Shown here in pieces: positions 1-5,556 of a stretch of DNA of 5,889 nucleotides. The notes beneath the pieces are model-generated. The model was given only the letters and a program-made list of their open reading frames with translations, ran no database searches and was not told where the DNA came from. The number at the start of each line of letters is the position of its first letter. Within the stretch, counting starts at the first letter, position 1. The stretch comes from JAQUSX01 sp035446985 (GTDB taxonomy: Bacteria > Bacillota > Clostridia > Christensenellales > CAG-314), in contig DAOTGG010000058.1 of NCBI GenBank assembly GCA_035446985.1, positions 1 through 5,889 of the forward strand, in the 5' to 3' direction. A program made the translations under genes and the position numbers.

Positions 1-546
1 ATAGAATGTTCCACCGTCTTTACCTTCATTAAGTGCAAATTCACCTAAAAAGAATTCGTAAATTTCACCAAACAAATCTACTTCGATATTTTCAGGAATG
101 TCCTTAAATATTCTTACAACTCTAGATAACAATTCTGGTTCTTCTTCAGGAACTAATTGACCAAAAACTTCTTTGGGTAACACTCCATTAAGTTTTGGAT
201 TTTCTTTTTCAATTGCATTCATTGCATCTTTTACAAGAGTTGCTTTTTCCGAAGTGTCTGGTGAATCATTAATAAAATCAAAATACGCACATTCGGGAAG
301 ATAGAAACCGCATTTTTCAATACATATATCTTTATACAAACGTTCAGCTCTTCCACCTTTTTTAGCTTCATATTCTTTATCTATTTCATTTTTATGTTGC
401 TTAAATAAAATATCAGCATATCTTAAAAAGATTAATCCAAGAATAGGCTGTCCATATTTATTCGCTGCAATATGAGCACCACTTCTTAAAATATCGGCAG
501 AGTGCCATAAGTCATCCTTTAATTTCTTTAATTCTTGATCTGTCAT
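1..546 (-). CDS. hsdM: Type I restriction-modification methyltransferase subunit HsdM, N-terminal part (cut by window edge)
   Basis: HsdM is the modification subunit of a type I restriction-modification system. With HsdS it methylates adenine (N6) at a bipartite target site, and with HsdR it forms the restriction complex. Only the first 182 residues are present; family members are usually about 500 residues, so the SAM-binding and NPP(F/Y) catalytic motifs lie outside the window. What is visible is the helical HsdM_N domain: residues 13-21 read LWHSADILR, followed at 31-45 by YGQPILGLIFLRYAD, both hallmark motifs. The fragment ends in EIYEFFLGEFA and GGTFY, which in this family leads directly into the 'TP' that opens the methylase domain. 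The ATG at 544-546 is preceded by GGAGGA at 555-560 with 8 bases between. The gene starts one base after the stop of the XRE gene, so the two are translated from one message. Family assignment is very secure; specificity cannot be judged without hsdS. Confidence 0.95.
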   Translation of the reverse strand, partial: MTDQELKKLKDDLWHSADILRSGAHIAANKYGQPILGLIFLRYADILFKQHKNEIDKEYEAKKGGRAERLYKDICIEKCGFYLPECAYFDFINDSPDTSEKATLVKDAMNAIEKENPKLNGVLPKEVFGQLVPEEEPELLSRVVRIFKDIPENIEVDLFGEIYEFFLGEFALNEGKDGGTFY

Positions 547-547
547 A

Positions 548-745
548 TTATTTTTCCTCCGCCTTGATATCGTATCTGATTAATAACTTTTTTATTTTCA
601 CTTTAATTAATTTAGTTGGTTTTGAGTGACCATTTTCCCATCTTGAAACGGAAACAACGGCAACACCTAAAATCTTTGCAAAATCTTCTTGTGACACATT
701 CATTGCCGCTCTTAACTCTGGAATTAATATTGTGTAGTCATCCAT
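548..745 (-). CDS. Small XRE-family helix-turn-helix regulator leading the hsdM operon
   Basis: This is a 65-residue DNA-binding protein made of little more than one Cro/C1-type helix-turn-helix domain. Helix 1 covers about residues 8-15 (IPELRAAM). SQEDFAKILGV (18-28) is the first HTH helix and turn, and VSVSRWENGHSKP (31-43) is the recognition helix with the characteristic SRWENG signature. A basic tail (KVKIKKLLIRYDIKAEEK) follows. I chose the ATG at 743-745, which has GAGGTG six bases upstream, rather than the GTG at 752-754 that gives three more residues but overlaps that ribosome site. The gene ends one base before hsdM. A small HTH protein directly ahead of methylase genes suggests a timing role like the controller (C) proteins of restriction systems, or simple autorepression; this is inference. 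No confident promoter could be assigned upstream. Confidence 0.85.
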   Translation of the reverse strand: MDDYTILIPELRAAMNVSQEDFAKILGVAVVSVSRWENGHSKPTKLIKVKIKKLLIRYDIKAEEK

Positions 746-751
746 ATTTAA

Positions 752-757
752 CACCTC
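752..757 (-). promoter_or_regulatory. Ribosome binding site that decides the XRE start
   Basis: On the minus strand this reads GAGGTG, six bases before the ATG at 743-745. Because the alternative GTG start (752-754) lies inside this Shine-Dalgarno sequence, the downstream ATG is much the likelier initiation codon. Confidence 0.7.
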
Positions 758-856
758 ATGTCTATATATAACATATCATATCACTTTTTTAGAAAAATTG
801 CTATAGAATACAAAATTTTTCACCAGAAATTGTAAAATTTTTATAAAATCCTAATG

Positions 857-933
857 CTTTGTCCTTTTAGTATAGAAAAAGCCTTTTGGTAAGTCTTTGT
901 CCTTTTGGTAGTTTAGTACAAATCCCCTTAGTA
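857..933. repeat. Cluster of 16-base direct repeats, 19-base period
   Basis: Three units start at 857 (CTTTGTCCTTTTAGTA), 876 (AAAAAGCCTTTTGGTA) and 895 (CTTTGTCCTTTTGGTA), exactly 19 bases apart. The first and third differ at one base of 16; the middle one keeps the CCTTTTGGTA core. A degenerate fourth unit ends in CCCCTTAGTA at 918-933, offset by 23 bases. The units are not palindromic. They sit between the ssrA terminator and the XRE gene, more than 100 bases upstream of the XRE start. Possible roles are arm-type binding sites of a tyrosine integrase acting at the ssrA 3' end, or an array of regulator sites for the restriction operon. The repeats are directly visible; the role is inference. 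Confidence 0.7.
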
Positions 934-935
934 GC

Positions 936-964
936 AAAAAAAGTCTGAAAATTGAATTTCAGAC
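936..964 (-). terminator. Rho-independent terminator downstream of ssrA
   Basis: On the minus strand GTCTGAAA and TTTCAGAC form a perfect 8-bp stem around a 6-base loop, followed by seven T residues (936-942 read as A on the plus strand). It lies about 90 bases past the CCA end of ssrA and would end read-through from the tmRNA before the XRE-hsdM operon, which is transcribed in the same direction. Confidence 0.8.
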
Positions 965-1052
965 CAAATTTACAATTACGGAAAGGGAAAATATCCCCTT
1001 TATGTATGAAAAAAGGACTGAATACTCTCGTATCAATCCTATCGTTGTAATA

Positions 1053-1432
1053 TGGTGGAGGTGAGGGGACTTGCACCCCTGTACCGCCGCGCGACCATTG
1101 AACTTTCTACGTGCGTAGATTACCGATTTTTTTTGTCTCGCGCAGAAGTCTGAGTAATCGAAACTGCCGCGCGATAAGCGACATTAATGCCGAACGACGT
1201 CCGCCGCGTTTACGCCGTTCCGTTGACCGTACTAATGACGCCGCTTAGCTACCCGCACGGTGGGATAGGGCGACGGTCTGCTTATTTACTAAGCAGCAGC
1301 GAGTGCTGTATTACCAGCAAAAACACTATTATTTTTAGCGTTTAATTTTTTGTCCGCTTTTATCGAAGCTCGGACAACTTCGGCACGCTTATTCAACCTT
1401 CGACAGCAACGGGCGAATCTATTAACACCCCC
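1053..1432 (-). ncRNA. ssrA: Transfer-messenger RNA (tmRNA, ssrA)
   Basis: tmRNA rescues ribosomes stalled on broken messages: its alanyl tRNA-like end enters the A site and its internal frame adds a degradation tag. The 5' end GGGGGTG (1426-1432) pairs over 7 bp, with one G-U, with CACCTCC just before the encoded ACCA end. A T arm AGGGG-TGCAAGT-CCCCT precedes it. A clear H-type pseudoknot PK1 lies upstream of the tag: stem 1 is CGAAG/CTTCG (1378-1382 with 1364-1368), stem 2 is TTGTCCG/CGGACAA (1371-1377 with 1350-1356). The resume codon GCT follows ten bases later. A 7-bp hairpin CTGCTTA/TAAGCAG holds the stop codon, as helix P5 does in other tmRNAs. At 380 nt it has normal length and is the usual one-piece form. 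CCA is encoded. The 3' end is a well-known integration target, and foreign-looking DNA begins just beyond it. Confidence 0.96.
1289..1339 (-). other. tmRNA proteolysis-tag reading frame
   Basis: Starting at the GCT resume codon (1337-1339), the frame reads AKNNSVFAGNTALAAA and then TAG followed directly by TAA. The first alanine codon is next in line after the alanine carried by the tRNA-like domain. The stretch ALAA matches the recognition end used by ClpXP and related proteases in most bacteria, but here one more alanine follows before the stop. The base before the resume codon is C and the preceding bases are A/T-rich, as in known tmRNAs. Confidence 0.9.
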
Positions 1433-1466
1433 GTAAAAATAAATCGAAATCAAATCAAGTATAGTT

Positions 1467-1495
1467 AATATACGCTGTTTTTATAATTTTGTCAA
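1467..1495 (-). promoter_or_regulatory. Sigma-A promoter of ssrA
   Basis: On the minus strand a perfect -35 box TTGACA (1490-1495) is followed by a 17-base spacer and the -10 box TATATT (1467-1472). The mature tmRNA begins 35 bases past the -10 box, so the primary transcript should carry a leader of about 28 bases that RNase P removes. The near-consensus boxes suit a highly expressed stable RNA. The remaining sequence between here and the mtnN promoter (1496-1653) is AT-rich and shows nothing I can assign. Confidence 0.85.
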
Positions 1496-1653
1496 TTATT
1501 CATTAACCTCTATATATTTCCCATTTTTGTAAAAATTTTGCTTTGATTTATCCTTTTTATTTTATGTAAAAGAACCTAAGAAACGATAATTATAAATAGA
1601 AGCAACCGCAAAAAATAAAAAAAGCAATAAAAATTTCCATACTTTATTTGCTC

Positions 1654-1682
1654 TTTACATTTTCGGTATATTTTGTTATAAT
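1654..1682 (+). promoter_or_regulatory. Sigma-A promoter of the mtnN-GH2 unit
   Basis: TTTACA (1654-1659), a 17-base spacer and a perfect TATAAT (1677-1682) make a strong housekeeping promoter. Transcription would start near 1689, giving a leader of about 30 bases, too short for a SAM or SAH riboswitch. The ribosome site AAGGTG (1706-1711) lies seven bases before the ATG of mtnN. This promoter diverges from that of ssrA. Confidence 0.85.
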
Positions 1683-1718
1683 CTAACTCTAAAATTTTAA
1701 TTAAAAAGGTGTTTTTTT

Positions 1719-2396
1719 ATGTTAGGTATTATATGCGCGATGGATAGCGAAGCGCAAGCCGTTTTGGACAATTTTGACATCACGTCGACCTTTACGGCTT
1801 TTTGTAAAAAATTTTACGTTGGCGAAATTATGTCGCAAAAAGCCGTCCTGGCTGTCAGCGGCATAGGCAAAGTCAACGCGGCGATGACCGCGCAATATCT
1901 ATTCGACGCGTATAAAGAAATAGACACCTTATTAAATATCGGCGTTTGCGGCGGCGTAAAAGGCAAGGTTGAGCTTGGCAAAATTTATCTTGTGACAAAG
2001 GCCGCTCAGTACGACCTTGACACGACGGAAATAGACGACGTTCCGCACGGATTTATCTACGGACTCGAAACGGAACTTATTTCTTTAAAAAACCCGTACG
2101 CAAAACATTTGCTTCCGTTATTTGGCGAGGCAAAACTAGCCACGGGCGACAGATTTACAGCATCGCCCGATATAGATATATTTATCGAGAAATATTTTGG
2201 AGCGGAACTCAGAGAAATGGAAGGCGGAGCGATAGCCCAGGTATGCGCTTTTCACAACAAAAACTGCGTTATGTTAAAAGGCGTTTCCGATTTTGTTGGC
2301 AGCGAAAGCGTAAATATGTACGCAAAATACTGCCAACAAGCTCTTGACGCATTTAGCGTGAGTATGCCCGCGATAATGAACGCGCTTAATAAATAA
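1719..2396 (+). CDS. mtnN: 5'-methylthioadenosine/S-adenosylhomocysteine nucleosidase
   Basis: This cytosolic enzyme hydrolyses the N-glycosidic bond of 5'-methylthioadenosine and S-adenosylhomocysteine, releasing adenine and a ribose-thioether. It thereby clears by-products of polyamine synthesis and SAM-dependent methylation and feeds methionine salvage. The protein has 225 residues, normal for the family (about 230), and one purine nucleoside phosphorylase/uridine phosphorylase fold. Recognisable blocks are IICAMDSEA (4-12) with Glu11 aligning to Glu12 of the E. coli enzyme, SGIGKVNAA (47-55), NIGVCGG (73-79), TGDRF (142-146), REMEGGAIAQVC (165-176) with Glu168 as the counterpart of Glu174, and VSD (189-191) with Asp191 as the counterpart of general acid Asp197. 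All catalytic residues are therefore present. The region after the Asp (FVGSESVN) and the QYDLDTTEID segment differ from the E. coli version, so a related nucleosidase with shifted substrate preference is possible. It is the first gene of a probable two-gene operon, 34 bases ahead of the GH2 gene. Confidence 0.87.
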   Translation: MLGIICAMDSEAQAVLDNFDITSTFTAFCKKFYVGEIMSQKAVLAVSGIGKVNAAMTAQYLFDAYKEIDTLLNIGVCGGVKGKVELGKIYLVTKAAQYDLDTTEIDDVPHGFIYGLETELISLKNPYAKHLLPLFGEAKLATGDRFTASPDIDIFIEKYFGAELREMEGGAIAQVCAFHNKNCVMLKGVSDFVGSESVNMYAKYCQQALDAFSVSMPAIMNALNK

Positions 2397-2430
2397 ATTC
2401 GGCGCGCGGCAGTAAAATGGGGAGAAGAGA

Positions 2431-4767
2431 ATGCGGATAGATTTAAATAATGATTGGAAGTTTTCAAGAACAAAAGATTTTAACGAAACGGAAATTGTGA
2501 GATTACCGCACACTAACGCTTTGTTACCTTTTAACTACACGGACGAAACCGAATATCAATTTATCAGTTATTATAAAAAAAGCTTTACTTATTCGTCGGA
2601 ATGGGACGGCAAAAAAATCTTTATCAATTTTGGCGGCGTTGCGCATTCGGCAAAAGTAAGCGTAAACGGCAAAACCGTAGCCAGACATTACTCGGGCTAC
2701 ACTTCTTTTACGGCTGATATTACAAAAGCGGTCAACCCTGCGGAAAACGAAATACTGGTGGAAGTAGACAGCCGTGAAAGTCTTAATATTCCCCCGTTTG
2801 GAGGCACGATAGATTATCTTACATACGGCGGTATTTACCGCGAAGTCTGGCTTGAAACAAAAGATAATTTTAATATAGAAGACGTTTTCGTAAGGGGATT
2901 TGCTGAAAAAAATCCTTATAATTTTGCCGCCGACATTACGCTGTCTAAAGCAAGCGACAGACTTTCGCTAAAATATACCCTTACTCAAAACGGCGTGGAA
3001 TTACTGAGCGGCGAAGAAAACGCGAATGGAAAAAATATTAATATTTTCGGCGTCGCGGACGCTCTGCTTTGGTCGATTGACGAGCCTAATCTTTGCGTTT
3101 TTTCACTTCAGCTTTTTGATAAACAAAATATTGTAGATTCCAAAGAAGTAGTTTTTGGTTTCCGTACTTGCAAATTTACGCCTAACGGTTTTTTATTAAA
3201 CGGAAAACCGCAAAAAATAATAGGGCTTAACCGTCACCAAAGTTTTCCGTACGTCGGTTACGCTATGCCCGAACGCCCGCAAAGACGGGACGCGCGGATA
3301 CTAAAATACGAGCTGGGACTTAATGCCGTCCGCACCAGTCATTACCCGCAGTCGCAGGATTTTGTTGACGAATGTGATAAAATCGGCTTAATGGTTTTTA
3401 CCGAAATACCAGGCTGGCAGCATATAGGCGATAAAAAATGGCAAAAACAAGCAATAGTAAATACTACCGAGATGGTCACGCAGTATCGTAACCACCCGTC
3501 GATTATTCTTTGGGGAGTAAGGATTAACGAATCGCAGGACTGCGACCAAATGTATCTCGAAACCAATAGAATAGCGCGCGAGCTTGACGACAGCAGACAA
3601 ACTGGCGGAGTAAGATATACACGTTTCAGTAATTTACTTGAAGACGTTTACACTTTTAACGATTTTACGCACGAAGGGTTTAACCGCGGCACGGCAAAAA
3701 GAAAAGACGTCGTAAAAGGCAAAGTGCCTTTTGTCGTTACGGAATTTAACGGACATATGTTTCCGACAAAATCTTTTGACGACGAAGCGCACCGCACCGA
3801 ACACGCGATACGTCACGCCAATGTTGTCAATAGTTATTTAAAAGACCGTAAAATAGCCGGCGGTTTTGGCTGGTGTATGGCGGACTACAATACGCACAAA
3901 GATTTCGGCAGCGGCGACAAAATATGCTATCATGGCGTAATGGATATGTTTAGAAACCGCAAGACGGCGGCGGCGGTTTATTCGTCGAATTTTAAAAAAG
4001 AAAACGTGTTGGAAATAAGCTCGACCATAGATAGAGGCGATTATGTTAAATCCAATCTCGGCGATATTTACGCTTTTACAAACGCCGACTCGGTCAGGCT
4101 TTACCGCAACGACAAGTTTATAAAAGAGTTTTTCCCCGACATTAAAAAATACAGAGGGCTGCCGCATCCGCCTGTAAAAATCGACGATTTTTTGGGCAAT
4201 ACGATAGCCGAAGAACAAGGTTTTAGCCGTATTAGTTCCGAAGCTATGAAAAATATGATAAATTACGGCAGAAAACACGGTGCGAGCCATATTCCGCTTC
4301 CGTACGCGGTAAGCATGCTTTTGGTGGCGGCGCGTGAAAAAATCACCGTAAAAAAATTGATGGATTTACTTATGGGCTATGCCGAAGGTTGGGGAACGGA
4401 AACGGTAACCTACCGATTTGACGCGGTGTGTGGCGGCGAAGTGGTAAAAACGGTGTGCAAAAAACCCGTGTCGAGAGTAAATCTTGACTTTGACGTCGAC
4501 TCGAAAATACTGACCGAAGGGGCGACATACGACGTTGCGAGCGTGCGGTTTCGCGCGGTGGATTTTTACGGCAATACCGCTCCGTATTTTATGGAAGCTG
4601 TCGAGCTAGTAGCCACGGGCTGCATTGAAATAATAGGTCCAAAAGTTATTACACTTAAAGGCGGTTTGGGTGGAACATACGTGCGTACTACGGGCGAAAA
4701 AGGCACGGGCAAACTCATAGTCAAGGGAGTGGGCGGCGAAAAAGAAATAAAATTCACAGTTAACTAA
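2431..4767 (+). CDS. Glycoside hydrolase family 2, beta-galactosidase-like, cytoplasmic
   Basis: This 778-residue retaining glycosidase cleaves terminal beta-linked sugars, most likely beta-galactosides. Domain order: jelly-roll sugar-binding domain (about 1-145, with FGGVAHSAKVSVNGK and YGGIYREVWL), Ig-like domain (about 150-248), then the catalytic TIM barrel (about 250-520). In the barrel I see NAVRTSHYP (298-306), TEIPGW (324-329), RNHPSIILWGVRINES (353-368) with Glu367 as acid/base, and VTEFNGH (436-442) with Glu438 as nucleophile. GWCMADYNTHKDF and YHGVMDMFRNRK close it. The C-terminal Ig-like region has the type seen with DUF4982, but a helical segment (about 580-655) interrupts it; a last beta domain ends the chain. 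There is no signal peptide, so the substrate must be imported as an oligosaccharide or glycoside. The NxK motif of beta-glucuronidases is not evident. GGGGAG (2419-2424) precedes the chosen ATG by six bases. Family and catalysis are secure; the substrate is not. Confidence 0.92.
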   Translation: MRIDLNNDWKFSRTKDFNETEIVRLPHTNALLPFNYTDETEYQFISYYKKSFTYSSEWDGKKIFINFGGVAHSAKVSVNGKTVARHYSGYTSFTADITKAVNPAENEILVEVDSRESLNIPPFGGTIDYLTYGGIYREVWLETKDNFNIEDVFVRGFAEKNPYNFAADITLSKASDRLSLKYTLTQNGVELLSGEENANGKNINIFGVADALLWSIDEPNLCVFSLQLFDKQNIVDSKEVVFGFRTCKFTPNGFLLNGKPQKIIGLNRHQSFPYVGYAMPERPQRRDARILKYELGLNAVRTSHYPQSQDFVDECDKIGLMVFTEIPGWQHIGDKKWQKQAIVNTTEMVTQYRNHPSIILWGVRINESQDCDQMYLETNRIARELDDSRQTGGVRYTRFSNLLEDVYTFNDFTHEGFNRGTAKRKDVVKGKVPFVVTEFNGHMFPTKSFDDEAHRTEHAIRHANVVNSYLKDRKIAGGFGWCMADYNTHKDFGSGDKICYHGVMDMFRNRKTAAAVYSSNFKKENVLEISSTIDRGDYVKSNLGDIYAFTNADSVRLYRNDKFIKEFFPDIKKYRGLPHPPVKIDDFLGNTIAEEQGFSRISSEAMKNMINYGRKHGASHIPLPYAVSMLLVAAREKITVKKLMDLLMGYAEGWGTETVTYRFDAVCGGEVVKTVCKKPVSRVNLDFDVDSKILTEGATYDVASVRFRAVDFYGNTAPYFMEAVELVATGCIEIIGPKVITLKGGLGGTYVRTTGEKGTGKLIVKGVGGEKEIKFTVN

Positions 4768-4800
4768 AATAGTTTTCTATAACAAAAAATTTAAATAAAA

Positions 4801-4830
4801 AAAAGACCGTTTGATAAATAACGGTCTTTT
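4801..4830. terminator. Bidirectional rho-independent terminator between convergent genes
   Basis: AAAAGACCGT (4801-4810) and ACGGTCTTTT (4821-4830) form a perfect 10-bp stem around a 10-base loop. On the plus strand it ends the mtnN-GH2 transcript 34 bases after the GH2 stop. On the minus strand the stem runs into a longer T tract (A run before 4801), so it should equally stop transcription from the lipoprotein genes, whose stop is at 4858. Confidence 0.9.
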
Positions 4831-4857
4831 CTGTTTATTAGTTTTTTGATTTTATTT

Positions 4858-5532
4858 TTAATCTATTTCGGGTATAGTAACCGTAGTTGTTCCGATATCT
4901 GTAATACTCATAGTTACTACCACTTCAAAAGAGGCTACATACAAATCATATGAAATAGAATACTCTATGCTGAATTGATTAAATCCCGTCGTAACTTTGA
5001 AATAATCTATATAGTCGGCAAAAAAAGGGAAAAAATCGACGTATTTGTCCTCCTTGAGAATAAGCGTATTGCCTTCTTGGTCAAAATTTTCTTCGTTAAA
5101 ATCGTTCCAGTCAAAATCAGTAGTAAGATAATTGCTAATACCTTCCAGTCCGTCGTAAGTATTGGGGACGAGATATGTAGTCCATTCATCGGTTTCGGAA
5201 TTTCTTGCCATCATTTCGCGATAGTCTCCGTCAGGATACATATAGGATTCCGCAGTCGCGTTAGATTCGACATCATCATCGGAATTAATTTCATAAAATG
5301 TATGAATTTTATCGCCGTCGATAGCGGAACTTATATTGATGACACCATGCATTTCTTGACCGTTATCTTCCTGAGTAATATCCATAACTATGTTCATCGT
5401 GTATTTTTGGGTATCTTCCATTTTTTGAGTTAGACTTTGAAACGTTTCGTAAGGACTGCATGCGGTGAATGTCAACAGCGTCGCGAGTAAAAATATTACT
5501 GCAATAACGGTCGTGACAATTCCTTTTTTCAT
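4858..5532 (-). CDS. Predicted lipoprotein, downstream member of a tandem pair
   Basis: I cannot assign a biochemical function. The 224-residue protein starts with a lysine pair and a hydrophobic segment (about residues 5-22) ending in FTAC, a type II signal peptide lipobox, so it should be lipidated at Cys25 and anchored outside the cytoplasmic membrane. The mature part starts with SPYETFQSLTQKMEDTQKYTMNI, is very acidic (DDDVES, DFDWNDFNEENFDQEG) and alternates short polar beta-like strands, ending in MSITDIGTTTVTIPEID. This layout, a helix with 'KM..TQ.YTM' followed by strands, resembles small Firmicutes lipoproteins with a LolA/LppX-like half-barrel (as in DUF6612-type families); that is a weak, remembered resemblance. 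GGGAG (5541-5545) lies eight bases before the ATG. It follows a paralogue after a 24-base gap, so both are probably co-transcribed, and it converges on the GH2 gene. Confidence 0.8.
   Translation of the reverse strand: MKKGIVTTVIAVIFLLATLLTFTACSPYETFQSLTQKMEDTQKYTMNIVMDITQEDNGQEMHGVINISSAIDGDKIHTFYEINSDDDVESNATAESYMYPDGDYREMMARNSETDEWTTYLVPNTYDGLEGISNYLTTDFDWNDFNEENFDQEGNTLILKEDKYVDFFPFFADYIDYFKVTTGFNQFSIEYSISYDLYVASFEVVVTMSITDIGTTTVTIPEID
4868..4911. repeat. 44-base direct repeat, copy 1 (3' end of downstream lipoprotein gene)
   Basis: This stretch encodes the last residues MSITDIGTTTVTIPE up to the shared proline-glutamate. It matches 5561-5604 at 43 of 44 bases, the one difference being C versus A at 4882/5575 (plus strand). 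The rest of the two genes is clearly less similar at the base level. Confidence 0.9.
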
Positions 5533-5556
5533 TTTTTTATCTCCCGAAAAAATTTC

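Larger units (their letters stand above)
746..1052. other. Gene-free AT-rich interval between ssrA and the restriction operon
   Basis: No convincing gene lies here. The interval holds the XRE leader, the direct-repeat cluster at 857-933, a rho-independent terminator at 936-964, and a second weak hairpin (AAAGGG at 982-987 pairing with CCCTTT at 996-1001). An imperfect dyad TACAA...TTGTA spans 809-834, and AAAATTTTT occurs at 812-820 and again at 834-842; either could be a regulator site but both are weak in such AT-rich sequence. If the DNA left of ssrA is an integrated island, this stretch is its terminal, non-coding end next to the attachment site. Confidence 0.6.

Noticed and set aside
752..754. 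GTG start giving a 68-residue XRE protein
   Set aside because: The GTG lies within the Shine-Dalgarno sequence that is correctly spaced for the ATG at 743-745, and nothing suitable lies upstream of the GTG.
857..933. CRISPR array
   Set aside because: Units are 16 bases with only about 3 bases between them and are degenerate; there are no unique spacers of normal size and no cas genes.
867..1076. 69-residue minus-strand open frame overlapping the ssrA 3' end
   Set aside because: It starts inside the tRNA-like domain of ssrA, runs through the hairpin terminator and repeats, has no ribosome site and no recognisable protein features.
1053..1090. Possible independent tRNA gene, from the T arm and CCA
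   Set aside because: No anticodon arm or D arm fits at tRNA distance. The 5' partner of the acceptor stem is 370 bases away, with a pseudoknot and tag frame between, which is tmRNA.
1683..1718. SAM or SAH riboswitch ahead of mtnN
   Set aside because: The leader after the TATAAT box is only about 30 bases and AT-rich, with no room for a known aptamer.
2417..2430. Alternative earlier ATG at 2417 for the GH2 gene
   Set aside because: It is out of frame with the coding region and overlaps the GGGGAG ribosome site that serves the ATG at 2431.
3838..4290. 150-residue minus-strand open frame inside the GH2 gene
   Set aside because: It is antisense to a well-supported coding region with catalytic motifs, is rich in Arg/Val/Phe as expected of a shadow frame, and has no promoter or ribosome site.
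4975..5433. 152-residue plus-strand open frame opposite the lipoprotein gene
   Set aside because: It is rich in Ile/Phe/Val and Lys as complement of an acidic protein and lacks a ribosome site. The minus-strand frame has a lipobox, ribosome site and a paralogue.
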